Below, in pieces: positions 22,963 through 33,979 of a stretch of DNA of 64,000 nucleotides; position 1 is the first letter of the stretch; the number at the start of each line of letters is the position of its first letter. Source of the stretch: Leptasterias polaris (taxonomy: Eukaryota > Echinodermata > Asteroidea > Forcipulatida > Asteriidae); the NCBI GenBank assembly GCA_037783415.1, contig JAZGTN010000009.1:12834001-12898000 (forward strand). The letters run 5' to 3'. Under the pieces are notes generated by a model. It saw only the letters and a program-made list of their open reading frames with translations. It had not been told where the DNA came from and ran no database searches. The position numbers were made by a program, and so were the translations under genes.

Positions 22963-23325
22963 CAGACTAGGAGCAAGTTCGAGTGCGCACCATGGTTAAC
23001 TATTAAAAAGGTCGACTATTTTCACTCGAACCCAGGCTGGTCGACCATTGGTTGACTACTGTGGTCGACCGTTTGGAACCAGCCTCAGGACCATGGTTTC
23101 TTCCGTGGTCCCGATAGCCTTGTTTCATGCAAACATGCTCAGAAGGGAACCAGTGACACTTATTGTAAAAAGGTGGAAGGCAATGTAAATGTTGAATACC
23201 GTATGTATCGATAGTTGAATACGCTTCCTAACGAGTGAGTACGTCACTGTACATGTATGTTGCTGTCAGTGGTCAATCACGGGTCGAATAAATGTGCGCA
23301 CTCGAACTTGCTCTAGACTGCATAT
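22963..23325. mobile_element. MITE-like element with 20-bp inverted ends
   Basis: GAGCAAGTTCGAGTGCGCAC (22971-22990) recurs inverted as GTGCGCACTCGAACTTGCTC (about 23294-23313). CTAG/TAGA-type words lie just outside. Interior has GGTCGACCATTGGTTGAC-type short palindromes. No coding capacity. Confidence 0.7.
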
Positions 23326-23620
23326 ACGTTGTGCTACATTTGCCGAAAATGGCGTCCAGCAACCACGTGACCAAAGGAAACTAGGCCATCCATGTTGCAA
23401 CTCTCTCAGTAAACACAGCTGTGGAGTTACATGACAGTGACTAGCGCTATCAGGTACCTCTTTGTTCACTTGAATAAATGTTGTGAAACCCTCCTGGCCA
23501 CAGACATGCTAAGGCCTTTTGCGTGACTAGACTGTGCAGCGAATTATTATTTATTTTTCATAGATCAGAAATTAACCCCGTGTTGAAACTAACTGACGGC
23601 ATAAGGGTATGAAAATGTTT

Positions 23621-23830
23621 ACTGATTATGATCAACCTACTGTCTGTCTTTAGGTTTGTGTACAAAAGCAAATGTTTTGCTTCACCTAAACATTAACTTT
23701 GTCTCTGTTATAACTTAATCCTTTTACTGATTATGATCAACCTACTGTCTGTCTTTAAGTTTGGGTACCAAAGCAAATGTTTTGCTTCACCTAAACTTTA
23801 ACATAGTCTCTGTTATAACTTAATCCTTTT
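23621..23830. repeat. Tandem duplication, 105-bp period, two copies
   Basis: ACTGATTATGATCAACCTAC starts at 23621 and again at 23726. The units agree at about 95% of positions by eye. Recent duplication. Confidence 0.9.
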
Positions 23831-24105
23831 AGGGGCACGTTGCCTTCGGATTGGGCGCTTTGGGCTACAAAGAGCCTTTGTATTGAAATGAATAAATATG
23901 GTTGGGAAGATATTTTAAAAGTATAATATAATGATTCACAAAAACATTCCTTGGAAATGTGTAGGTTGTGCGTAATTTCATGAAAGAACACGGTTCGTAT
24001 ATTTTGTAGAACTAAAATGTTGACTACACAAAATGGCGGCCGTATGTTCCGCTGGTTATATTTCAAGATGCAAGTTGATATTCGACTAGGGCCTACTCAC
24101 TAATT
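23829..24105. mobile_element. Possible MITE of the GGGGCACGTTGCCTT family
   Basis: Begins AGGGGCACGTTGCCTTCGGA then TTGGGCGCTTTGGGCTA. Related phrases occur at 63386-63543 and, inverted, at 61835-61882. The right border is unclear. Confidence 0.45.
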
Positions 24106-24267
24106 ACAACAAAATGGTGTGTTTTGGGGGGGGGGGGCATGAACAACTCTTAAAATGATAAGGAGTATTTCCAAACTGCAATATTTTGAGAGATCTGACG
24201 GCAACAAACTATAAACAAGGAAAATCTCAAATGACAACATGGAAATAAATGTATTTGACATTGAAAC

Positions 24268-25128
24268 TTTAAGGGAAAGTACACCTTTGGATTTTAGAAC
24301 CATTCGATTGTTTCATCCTATATAATTTATGAAAAATGTAGATATATACCTTTCCATTGTTGATAAACAATGCGCCGGCTGGCATGGACGGCTGAATGTT
24401 AGCAAATCATTCAATTGTGTTAAAAAATGTTGTGACCAAATTCAACATTTTCTGTAAAGATTCATAAACAGAAATACCTTCCATGATTGGTTGATTTGTT
24501 TCCAACAAATTCAACACTATTTTTGAATATTTGTGTAACACTGCTACAAACTGTGGCAATCTGTTTTTGATTTGCAGTTATGGCTTTCCATACTTTTCCA
24601 ACCTGGGTTGGCAAAAACTCGGGCTGTGACGTTGCAAAAGGAAAGTCTATATACAACAAAACTAACCTGTGAAAATTTCATTTCAAAAGGGGGTATTTTT
24701 TGGTGTGTTTTTTTATAGATCGCCGAAATACTGGAGCGGTTCCGCGCAGAAAGAATAATCCGTATAAATGGAACACACAGTCTGAGAAATTGTTCATGCT
24801 GAAAACGTTGTTAAGTCCCTTTGTCTAAATCAACATTCCTTTTTGTTTCTCAACACGTTATACGTTATCAACTGTTAGACCTTATGCACATGACGTCATT
24901 CGAGTATGGCGCCCTCGCCTAGAGGTCAAAAGTAAGATGTTTATTGGCCAATCCTGTGCGCCGCGCGTACAAAGCTGTGCGTTTCCATTGTTTCATCATC
25001 AGTTTACCTCTAAGATGGCGGCTTGGTGACGTCAATGCATAAGGTCCATTGCAGAGCTTGCTACCAAGTATAGTTTTTATACTTATTAATTTTTGGAGTA
25101 AATACCAAAGGTTTACCCTCCCTTTAAA
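24268..25128. mobile_element. TTAA-type MITE carrying two nested insertions
   Basis: Ends TTTAAGGGAAAGTACACCTTTGG and CCAAAGGTTTACCCTCCCTTTAA mark one AGGCAAAG-group element. It is split first by about 300 bp of unrelated sequence (about 24346-24652) inside the ATATATAC phrase, then by a CRE/YY1 MITE (24876-25048). Removing both restores a layout like 38918-39263. Confidence 0.75.
24876..25048 (+). mobile_element. CRE/YY1 MITE, copy C
   Basis: Same 173-bp element as 54342-54514, with TGACGTCA near each end, an ATTGGCC word and AAGATGGCGGC. Differences include ATGGCGCC for AGGGCGCC. It sits inside an older TTAA-type MITE. Confidence 0.9.
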
Positions 25129-26050
25129 ATTATCCTTTACCGTGTAGTAAAATCCACCATGTCTCTACTGTAATTTTTACTGACTTAATTATCAACTTGA
25201 AAACTGTTTATTTCCGAACAATCACGAGATCAGTTCATACCATAAAAGCCAGTCGACAACCAGCGTGTATTGCTCCGGTATGCAGGGTTTGACTGTGCAG
25301 TAAATCACACGAAATTGCTTGGCGTTTTCATAACACAAAATGCGGGTCTAATGTGAAATGATGCGTCACTGTACGCCGACTTATATTTATTGTCCTTAAT
25401 AAGTGTCCATTTCTTGGGGATCGCTAACGTTACCCATTTATCAGAGTGTGGTGACAACTTGAAACAGCCGTAGGGATATCAAAAACCGTGACTGTTCACT
25501 GTAAATCATTTCATTTTTATTGTACTGTTGTCCGTCCATCTGGCGCCCGACCAGCAAACGTCAAACGTGACTTAATTTGAATTTATGTCTTTTTTGTGCT
25601 CTGAAATTTGCCAAATTGACGAGGAGGGTACTAAATTACTTTATTTTTTAATGCTTTACGAAGGGTCCTACATTTTTAAATTTTTGGATCGTTTAGTACA
25701 AAATTACAGTGATAAATCAAACCTCCAAACATGGATTCTTTAGTACAAAATTACAGTGATGAATCACTTAACAATACAAATTGGAATGATCAAATCAATT
25801 ATTTTAAATGTGCCTATAAAAATAACATTCACCTCACCTTCAATGGCTTAACATGTTTTTCCTCTTAATTTGTTTTCAGCAAATGTTTTGTATTCATTCA
25901 ATTTTATTCAAAAGATTGTCTGTAATTTAATATGTTTTGGTTCTGTCTGGAGCTAATCTGTCTGTCCGTGTAATTTGGTTCGTGTTAATGTGATGTGTCC
26001 ATCTGTCCTTTGACTTCTCCAAAGAACTCTTGGCTTTAGGAAAATGCTTA
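25129..26050. other. Stretch without a recognised gene
   Basis: Only a small direct repeat (TTTAGTACAAAATTACAGTG near 25690 and 25740) is visible. Confidence 0.45.
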
Positions 26051-26156
26051 TGTACAGTGGCGTAACACGACTTTCTCATTGCAAGGGGGAGGGGCAAGCG
26101 GGGGCAAAAATATAAATTGGTGTCGGGGGCTATCAAGTGTATCAAAAATTTCTTGT

Positions 26157-26215
26157 GTAAGACATCTGCTCTAGCAATGCAAAGGTCGTGGGTTCGAATC
26201 CCACCCGAGTGATTT
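26157..26215 (+). repeat. 3' half of a tRNA-like sequence (SINE relic)
   Basis: CTGCTCTAGCAATGCAAAGG looks like an anticodon arm (AGC at the anticodon position) followed by a perfect T-arm GTGGGTTCGAATCCCAC. The 5' half with the A-box is absent, so it is not a tRNA gene. Confidence 0.45.
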
Positions 26216-26321
26216 GCATGTGGATTTTTTTTCACAGAACTCGGGTAAGTACTGAGTATACAGTGCTTAAGAGTAAAAACCAAACTATAATTATTGTGTG
26301 CATTGTTTTGATCTCGTTTGG

Positions 26322-26367
26322 TGGGGGGGGGGGGGGGGGGGCAAGGGTTGAGCGGGGGGGGGGGGGC
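26322..26367. repeat. G homopolymer runs
   Basis: Two runs of G (about 18 and 14) split by CAAGGGTTGAGC. Long G-runs are prone to assembly and length errors. Confidence 0.8.
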
Positions 26368-26492
26368 TCCGCCCCTGCTTACCCCCAACGTTTTCATACC
26401 CACTTCGCCTCAGTAGTACAACATGTGATGGGGTTGTACCTTCGATGATACAATGTGCCATGAGAAATATATAAGGCTAAAGGGTCCTCGCA

Positions 26493-26665
26493 GATGTGCC
26501 TTTGAAAAAATATGGGTAGAATAACAAGCAATGGCAGCCATTTTGATTTTTTTTGTTAAGTTGCTTGTTGTTTTACCTTTTTTCAAATGAATCTGTTATG
26601 ACTCTATAGCCAGATTTCCTTCTCATGACATACTCTGACTGGGTGCCAAACTTCATGCTTATAAT
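26493..26665 (+). repeat. Dispersed repeat, copy 2
   Basis: Second copy of 20618-20790, about 75% alike by eye. Confidence 0.55.
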
Positions 26666-27530
26666 CATCAAAAGAATAATTCTCCCAAGTATTTCCCTTA
26701 TCTGGCCCTAGTAGGCCTACAATCTTTACCAATGCTTTCTTACAATTAAATTATATGTTTTAAAAATAATTATTCAAATTTCTTCATTTAGTGTGGAATT
26801 AAATGCAAAATTGATCTGCAGTTAAAACCAGTGAGCTTTTTGATTTCATACATAATCATTGTCCTTTTTTATTATTATAAATTGTGTAGTTTATTAGATC
26901 AAAAAAATCACAGACAAAAGATATTATCTTGGATGGCTTCTTAGTGGTATAATTTGCCCTGATTATAAATAATTCAGTTTATCATCAATAAATGATAAAA
27001 TGCCTTATACTCAGTGAACATGTATAATTTCAACGCCGTCCGACGTAGGCCTATGGCTTTTAGAGTTTTGTGTTTACATGTCTGTTTACAATGTCGGTGC
27101 GCATGTGCACTGTGTAACAGGGGACTTCGGAAAGGTGTTTTCTGGGTCAGAGATCGATTTTTGAGTTCACGGGCTATACTGTGGTGTACTGTGTGTGTGT
27201 ATTTGCAGCATTGACTGGTTTATGTGTTGCATTAATATTTCATTGTAAATATTATTGATCGGACGATGTTTGTAAGTTTTACTTTTATCCAATCAGCCTT
27301 TGCGGATTAGCGTGGGTTGTACATTTTTGCGGGAGATCCTCACTTTGTCACAGTCAACCAAAGTGTTGAGACATTAAATTTTTTCCCTCCACCAACCCCT
27401 TTCATCCCACCGTATATTTCATTGCATTTGTGCCGGTAATTAAGTTTGTGCACAGTGTGAATTGAATTGAACTGATGTTTACCTAAAACACCGAAAGTTT
27501 GGTCTTTCAGAAAGTGTCTTTGTTGTTTAT
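26666..27530. other. Stretch without a recognised gene
   Basis: No feature recognised. Confidence 0.45.
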
Positions 27531-27985
27531 TGGGCGGGAAGAATGAGTCTTCCATGGCTGCCCTTGGATGCGGGAAGAATGAGTCTTCCATGGCTGTCCT
27601 TGATATAAAAAAATAAAATGTATAAAAACAAGTTGGGCGGGAAGAATGAGTCTTCCATGGCTGCCCTTGGGCGGGAAGAATGAGTCTTCCATGGCTGCCC
27701 TTGATATAGTTGGGCGGGAAGAATGGGTCTTCCATGGCTGCCCTTGATATGATTGGTATGATTTGGCGGGAAGAATCAATCTTCCATGGCTGCCCTTGAT
27801 ATGATTGGTATGATTGGGCGGGAAGAATGAGTCTTCCATGGCTGTCCTGGGCGGAAAGAATGAGTCTTCCGTGGCTGCCTTTGATGTTTAGTGGGAAGAA
27901 TGATTTTTCCAAGGCTGCCGATGGGTCGGGAAGTTGAGTCTTTCTTGGCTACCCTTGGTATTATTGGTGGGAGGTTGAGTCTTCC
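27531..27985. repeat. Minisatellite, 37-bp core with variable spacers
   Basis: About twelve copies of GGGCGGGAAGAATGAGTCTT followed by CCATGGCTGCCCTTG, separated by spacers of 0 to about 35 bp such as ATATGATTGGTATGATT. The minus strand has long frames through the array because the unit lacks stops; they are not a gene. Right-end units are more diverged. Confidence 0.85.
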
Positions 27986-28900
27986 TTTATATAGCTGTTG
28001 GTAGGGAGGATGTTGATTTATGTTTATGTTTATAATGATGTGCCTCTCGGGGGGTGTGGCAAGTTTTCACGGTAAGGATAGCCACCAAACACATTTGTGG
28101 CGCTTTTGGGGTCATTAAGCCAGTTGTTTAATGTTTATATCCTAATTGTATTTTGTGATTTGTTTAGTTGCCATAGCGCTCCAGAGTTTCAAGAGGCTAT
28201 GATTCCGATCACAGGTCACAGTGGTGGAAACGCAACTATACTTTGAATAATAATAATATGTTAAGAAGACATTTTACCGTAATTGGTTTGATTTGGTTTG
28301 GTTGTCTTTGTGTCCGGTTTGCCCAAAGTTCGGTATCCGGAATAATTGAATAAAAACAGTTTTCAAAGGCTGTGGCATAAATTCAAACAAGCAAGAATGT
28401 TTATTCTTAGTTTCATTATGGAGTCTGAGTATAATACAAGTACACCAACACGCAATAATATTCAGCTGGCGTATCTATCGAGAAGCTAAACCACGTAAAC
28501 ATCTACAAGGCCGCGGTACGTCAGTTGTTCGCTTTCAAGCCCCGTTCATGCATTATTAAATATCAAATCAATTTCAATGCGTGAAAATCTTCATGCAACT
28601 TTGCAAACGATATCTGAGGCAATTTTGTTCCAACGCGTAGTATAGTTACCGACGGGTGAGTGAAACAGAAAAGGCAGAATACACCGCACACGTCATTCAA
28701 AGGAAATCAACTGAGTATAATTGCATGATCAAAAGGTTAAAGAAACACTGCAAGAAAGAGATGAAGACATAATTCGTAAGACTGCAAGCATTATGTTTGT
28801 CATCAATTCTTCTAAAAGGTCTTACCGTTGAAATTGGTGACAAGTTATTGCACTGTTATCGCATAACGGACATCAATAATTCGTATAGCTTCGTGTGACT
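27986..28900. other. Stretch without a recognised gene
   Basis: No feature recognised. The carboxyl-terminal exon(s) of the TRPC gene were sought here on the minus strand and not found. Confidence 0.4.
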
Positions 28901-29245
28901 TTAAAGCAAATGCCAAACGTTGGCAATAGTCAAAGACAGTATCCACACTTGATGTGCCCCAACATATACATGAAATAACAAAGCTGTAAAAGTTTAAGCT
29001 AAATCGGTCTTCGGAGTCATGAGAAAACAGTGGGGAAACAAACTTTATATATTTTCACTGTTTTCAAACATCGGATGTTATCACGCGTGATAAAGACTAA
29101 TTGTTTTACTCATTTCCTAATTTTGTTTTGCATTTCATGCAAAACTAATTCCATTTTCCACCACGACCTATCTTTTTACCATGTAAGCTATGGGCAAATC
29201 TGAATAGTTATATTTACAATCTTAACAATGCTGTACAAACTAAGC
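28901..29245. mobile_element. TTAA-type MITE
   Basis: Starts TTAAAGCAAATGCCAAACGT. The interior matches 34990-35342 (ATCACGCGTGATA, TTTTACTCATTTC) and the end AACAATGCTGTACAAAC matches the right end of 8648-9008 in part. The right TTAA is not clear. Confidence 0.65.
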
Positions 29246-29682
29246 TTAGTAACGAAAAAGACCGCTCAAAATTGCCACTTTACGCAAAATATTTTCTGCC
29301 TAAACTCAAAACATGCACCAAGGGTCCCATACCTTTACAAGCTTTGCTTCCATAATGCGCTCATTCACACATCACATTAGGCCTATACATTTCCTATAAT
29401 TTATGTTATTTTCCCATTAAAAATACAATTGATATTTGATAATGTAGACAATAAACATTTCCTATATGTTTTTTTCCATTAAAAATGTGAATGATATTTT
29501 ATATTTGATAGTTTACACGATAAACTAAATCCCATATACTACAATAATAAGACAAATTTGGCTTACCTTGTACGCATGCTCAGCTAGTTTACTTTTCTGG
29601 AATAAAACAAAAGCATATTTCCATGAAAATTCATCTGTGTTGGTAATTCGATAACATTAAAGGCACTGAACACGTTTTGTAA

Positions 29683-30831
29683 TAGACTGTGCAAGTCTCG
29701 CGCGTATCCGAACGAGAAAACACGTCAAACGAAGAACATGTTTATTTCTGAAATTAAATCTTTGTTATATCTCATTATATTATATCTCATGACAAAATCT
29801 GAAGAACAAAAATAAATCATTACAATTTTATGAAAAGTTTTAGCTTTTGAAAAAACAATCACAATAGTGTGTATATTATTATTGGAAAAAAAATTAAAAC
29901 TCTGGGACAAGGATGCCTATTTGATGTTAACTTTTTAGAAACCCCTTACGCGGATTCGTGAAGGTCAAACGGGTCTTAAATGGACTCGTATCGCAGTTTA
30001 AAGAGGATGCTGACGCCTCAACAACCATAGACTGCAATGAAAAGGGTTTGCTTTGCAATTACAGCATCTGGCGATTATAATTGCGCATCTAAAACAAGCG
30101 TTTACGTAAGTTTTATGATCGGAGGCGAGCACAAAATTCTTAATTTTTTGCAATAACCGGAAGCTGAGGTCAAGTTTAATTCTTGGGTTTTCTTCGTTAT
30201 ATTGTTGAATTGGTTTTACTTTCATATGTTGTTATCACTTATTATTACATTCCCAACAACATGTATACTTTTCTAGGTCATAACCTACGTTAAACTAAAA
30301 TAATTGACGAAACAAAATCTCGCCCACGTAAAACTCCATATGGTTGGGACCACTATGGTCCCGGAAGTTCGATTCAGTTCAGTTCAGTTCAGTTTATTTC
30401 CACTCAATCAGTTTGCTTAAACAAAAATACACATACGCTACTTTAGATACAATGTATGATTAAGTGGTGGGGGTCTCCTAAAAGCAAGCTTGTTAGGTGG
30501 AGACCCCCGACATTTTTATAACTGGGTTGAGGAAGTACTGAGTTGGAAACCTACAAGTAATGTAACATCAATGATTACGTAAACACACATTAAGGACACA
30601 AGACAAACACAAACAGGACAACAGATAGCTGGAAAGGCTCACCGCGCGACGGCATTCAAATAAATAATTAAGTAGGAGACAATATAAATAATTTTGGTAA
30701 CAAATTGAATCTACATCTAACAATACCAGGAAAAGTGAGGACTTAAGGACTCAGTATTTACCAATAAGATAAATTTTAAGTTTTTTCTTGAAAAAACGCG
30801 CGAGACTTACGCGCGAGACTTGCACAGTCTA
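29683..30831. mobile_element. TAGACTG element, copy 1, split by a LINE tail
   Basis: Terminal inverted repeats TAGACTGTGCAAGTCTCGCG and CGCGAGACTTGCACAGTCTA. About 690 bp of it matches the intact copy at 46495-47196 in inverted orientation. A foreign block at about 30372-30800 interrupts it near the right end. No transposase frame. Confidence 0.85.
30372..30800 (-). mobile_element. 3' end of a non-LTR retrotransposon, antisense
   Basis: Begins with (TTCAG)n, the complement of a (CTGAA)n tail, followed by TTTATTTCCACTCAATCAG-type sequence typical of LINE 3' UTRs in antisense. It also has a GGGGGTCTCC / GGAGACCCCC stem. No RT coding part is present. It interrupts the TAGACTG element. Confidence 0.6.
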
Positions 30832-31183
30832 TTGTCAAAGACCAGTATTCTCACTTGGTGTATCCCAACATATGCATAAAATAACAAGCCTGTGAAACTT
30901 TGGGCTCAATTGGTTATTGAAGTTGCAAGAAAATGATGAAAGAAAAAACACCCTTGTTGTACAAATTAGTGTGCTTTCAGATAGGAATAAAAGGCTTCTG
31001 GCAAGAAGTCTTTTATTATTTTAGTGAGAAATTACCTCTTTCTCAAAAACTACGTTACTTCAGAGGGAGTCGTTTCTCACAATGTTTTATACTATCAACA
31101 GCTCTCCGTTGCTCGTTACCAAGTAAGTTTTTTATGCTAATATATATTTTGAGTAATTACCAAACGTGTACAGTGCCTTTAAA

Positions 31184-31332
31184 TGTTTAACTTTTGATCA
31201 TAACACTGGAAATATTTCAGTACATGTAATTTTCGACCGATACTACGGTCATTCTGCTGATGAAGACTATTTATATTGGTCGAAAATTACAGGTACAGAA
31301 ATATTTCCAGTGTTGTGATCAAAAGTTAAACA
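31184..31332. mobile_element. Hairpin with 59-bp arms
   Basis: TGTTTAACTTTTGATCATAA at the left is matched inverted at the right. Pairing is broken only at a few bases until a loop of about 30 nt around ACTACGGTCATTCTGC. It directly abuts the TTAA MITE ending at 31182. A small foldback element is more likely than a microRNA precursor. Confidence 0.7.
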
Positions 31333-31462
31333 CTTAATTGTATCATATTTCCTTTTGAACTTTTGACCGTCTATTAGGTTTCAGATGATATGATCAGCAT
31401 TTTTACGTTGAATATGCAAAATTGCTGGGCATCCTTAAACATGCAAACCAATAGGGTGCATA

Positions 31463-31600
31463 GGGGCCAATTTCACAAAGCCTGCAAACACTCATATATT
31501 TAATGCCCAATTCATGAGTTGCTTAGAAACACAAAAAGTGGCTAAGAACAATATTATGTTTACCAAAGTAAGGTTACCAGCCAAAGTACCGGCACACATG
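31463..31600. mobile_element. Partial GATTTCACAAAG-family MITE
   Basis: Starts GGGGCCAATTTCACAAAGCC; the inverted right end is missing or decayed. Confidence 0.45.
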
Positions 31601-31667
31601 TACGATCTGTGACTGGTATCCTAATGTTTGCTTGGTAGACACAAAAGAGTATGCAATATTGTTCTGC

Positions 31668-32029
31668 TTTAAGGCAAAGTTTACCTTTGGTTTGTTCGGT
31701 TGTTTTAATCCTATATTTAGATAACATGTGAACATTTAAATTCAAAAGGTGGTAACGTTTTTTTAGATATTACCGAAAATCTGGAGCGGTTATGTCCACT
31801 CGCATAAAGAATAATCCGTAATTGGAACACACAATCTAAGAAATGTTTCATGCTGAAAAGTTTCTCAGATTGAAATGTTTTTGAATCCCTCTATCTAAAA
31901 CTACATTCATTTGAATGGAAATGTTTCTCTCAACACGTTGTACGCTATCAACAGCTGCAGTGCTTCTTACCAAGTAAGTTTTCATGGTCATTAATTTTAG
32001 GAGTAAACCAACATATACCCTCCCTTTGA
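31668..32029. mobile_element. TTAA-type MITE beside the exon 7 splice donor
   Basis: AGGCAAAGTTTACCTTTGGT at the left, ATATACCCTCCCTTTGAC at the right, interior TCTGGAGCGGTTATGTCCAC and CACAATCTAAGAAATG as in 38918-39263. It ends 73 bp from the donor of the last TRPC exon found. Confidence 0.7.
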
Positions 32030-32102
32030 CAACTCTATGCAACAGCGCCTTGGTCACAGAAGTTCGAATAGACTTGCAAAGTCTGTCCTAAAGAAAACTT
32101 AC

Positions 32103-32276
32103 CCCGTTATGATGGCTCTTGGTGACACAGCACTTTCGGTAGCATCTCCGTGCAACCCGGAGGATGGTACTTAGTGTGGGAATCACATTGAAGGGAGGAG
32201 GGACTGTTCCGCCGATGTGTAGGAAGTGGACCCACATACGGGCACGGGCGAACTTCCACTCAGTGTCAGAATTTTC
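32103..32276 (-). CDS. TRPC exon 7: TRP box and proximal C-terminus
   Basis: 58 codons, phase 0 at both ends, between an acceptor CACTTAATAG and a donor GTAAGT. It starts ENSDTEWKFARARMW, the TRPC TRP box (EWKFAR) that follows S6 and couples gating. It goes on to GTVPPPFNVIPTLS, the proline-rich segment conserved after the TRP box, and then a basic, cysteine-containing end (RRCYRKCC). Proline-rich PPPF-type sites in this place bind Homer or other scaffolds in some TRPCs; that is family knowledge, not shown here. The preceding exon ends in TYTRVE at phase 0, so the join is clean. The exon is too short to stand out as an ORF. A minisatellite starts 180 bp upstream of its acceptor and a MITE lies 73 bp past its donor. 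Confidence 0.92.
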
Positions 32277-32454
32277 CTATTAAGTGAAAACATCACAGGT
32301 TTTTTAGTTAATATCCAGAAATATAATTATCACAAAGGAAACAGATTGAGATTTGTTTTCTTCAAGTTTGTACTAGACCCCTGTACCGATGACGCCAAGA
32401 GTGGTTTACTGCATTGCTTGATGGGTGCTGTACTACTGGGTGCTGCATTTCCCG

Positions 32455-32815
32455 ACAATTGTGTAAAGACACAATGGTATTTAACTGTGTAAAGACACAA
32501 GGGTCTTCAATTGTGTAAAGACACAAGGGTCTTCAATTGTGTAAAGAAACAATGGTCTTCAATTGTGTAAAGAAACAATGGTCTTCAATTGTGTAAAGAA
32601 ACAATGGTCTTCAATTGTGTAAAGAAACAATGGTCTTCAATTGTGTAAATACACAATGGTCTTCAATTGTGTAAAGACACAATGGTCTTCAATTGTGTAA
32701 AGACACAATGGTCTTCAATTGTGTAAAGACACAATGGTCTTCAATTGTGTAAAGACACAATGGTCTTCAATTGTGTAAAGACACAATGGTCTTCAACAAG
32801 ACACAATGGTTTTCA
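32455..32815. repeat. Minisatellite, 27-bp unit, about 13 copies
   Basis: Head-to-tail GTGTAAAGACACAATGGTCT plus TCAATT, with an AAGAAACAATGG variant in the middle units. It lies in the intron just upstream of TRPC exon 7 in transcript direction. Units are almost identical. Confidence 0.9.
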
Positions 32816-32879
32816 ATTGTTTTGCGAAGTGGTAAACAAACTGTGACGTCATCAGCACTGAGTTCAATGAGAATTTGTG

Positions 32880-33008
32880 GCTCGGATTTCGAGTGCAGCG
32901 GACACAAGTTCTGATGGCTAAGTCATCGGAGAGTGGGTTCGTATTCGTATCCATTAAGTAAGTCATTTAACCATAATTGCTTCTCATCACTCAGAAGTAA
33001 AAGGGTAT
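32880..33008 (+). mobile_element. Degraded tRNA-derived SINE
   Basis: AGTGGGTTCGTATTCGTATC resembles a damaged B-box. Then ATTTAACCATAATTGCTTCT is the body phrase of the SINE at 11457-11884. Head and tail are not clear. Confidence 0.45.
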
Positions 33009-33089
33009 ACATAATAAAACGCCACAGTTAGAAGAACATAATCACTCCCATTCAATCCACACAAACCATGTTAAAATTCCATTACAATT

Positions 33090-33690
33090 TGGCCCCAAAA
33101 TTAAAACTTGGGATGAGGATGCCTACTTTTTAGAAACCTCATTTGCCAATTGACGCCCGAATTTGTCACATAGGTTTAATGATAGCATGAACGTCAGTTG
33201 GGCAAAATTCTTAATTTCTTATCAGTAACTGGAAACAGAGGTCAAGTCTTATTCTCGGGTTTTCTTTGTTAATATGTTAAACCCCTTTTAGTACTTTAAT
33301 ATATTTCATAGCTAACTTTTACTTTTTTCAACAACATGATTTAATTTTTACAGCTATAAACTATGCTAAACTAAAGTATTTGAAGAAATAAATTCGCGCA
33401 CACGTATAACTCATTGTTGGGACCAACTTGAGCCGCACCAAGTAATCGCGGAAATTCGGCATTTAAAAATGGGTCGGAAATTGAAAAATATTGACAGGCT
33501 ATTACCTCTGAGAAAACTCCATATTTGGAACCAAAATTAAAGTGTGTTTTGACGGTGCAGGTCGATGGAGTAGGACACCCCGGACAAGGTTTCTGTGTGG
33601 TAAAATCCTCAAATCTCAATACTTTTTTTATTACGAATATTCTTCCGAAACAGGAAGTTTGAATATGCACCAGACTTGCACAGTCTATTT
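33090..33690. mobile_element. TAGACTG element, copy 2, diverged
   Basis: The interior (ACTTTTTAGAAACC, TCTTAATTTCTTATCAGTAA, ACTGGAAACAGAGGTCAAGT) follows 29895-30230 in order. It ends in CAGACTTGCACAGTCTA, the family's right terminus. The left terminus is absent. Confidence 0.7.
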
Positions 33691-33976
33691 TTTTGGCTTA
33701 TTGTTTGCGGTAGTTTGCAACTGGTATAAGCATACATAAACATGGAATTAGGCCGTAGCAATATCAGGGTAGCCGCGTATGTTAGTTTTAACCTAGATTA
33801 TCACCACACGGGCCAGGAAGTTTGAATATGCACCAGACTTGCACAGTCTATTTTTTTGGCTTATTGTTTGCGGTAGTTTGCAACTGGTATAAGCATACAT
33901 AAACATGGAATTAGGCCGTAGCAATATCAGGGTAGCCGCGTATGTTAGTTTTAACCTAGATTATCACCACACGGGC
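33651..33976. repeat. Tandem duplication, 163-bp period, two copies
   Basis: CAGGAAGTTTGAATATGCAC at 33651 and 33814 start two copies that I see as identical, ending CACACGGGCC. Each copy includes the TAGACTG right terminus. Very recent duplication or an assembly stutter. Confidence 0.9.
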
Positions 33977-33979
33977 CTC

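Larger units (their letters stand above)
29657..31182. mobile_element. TTAA MITE that hosts a nested element
   Basis: The left end TTAAAGGCACTGAACACG (29657) continues, after removal of 29683-30831, into CAAAGACCAGTATTCTCACT and on to TGTACAGTGCCTTTAA (31182). Rejoined, it reads like the intact copy at 62500-62916. The middle is occupied by the TAGACTG element, itself interrupted. Confidence 0.8.

Noticed and set aside
25927..26403. 158-codon minus-strand frame with a polyproline stretch
   Set aside because: It depends on G-runs at 26322-26367 and includes a tRNA relic; no splice signals or homology.
27340..27912. 190-codon minus-strand frame
   Set aside because: It is read-through of the 37-bp minisatellite, with the same residues repeated in shifting frames.
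27531..27985. CRISPR-like array (constant core with variable spacers)
   Set aside because: The genome is animal, spacers are themselves related and of irregular length, and no cas genes exist; it is a minisatellite.
31184..31332. microRNA precursor
   Set aside because: Arms of 59 bp with a palindromic, transposon-like layout and direct contact with a MITE make a small foldback element likelier.
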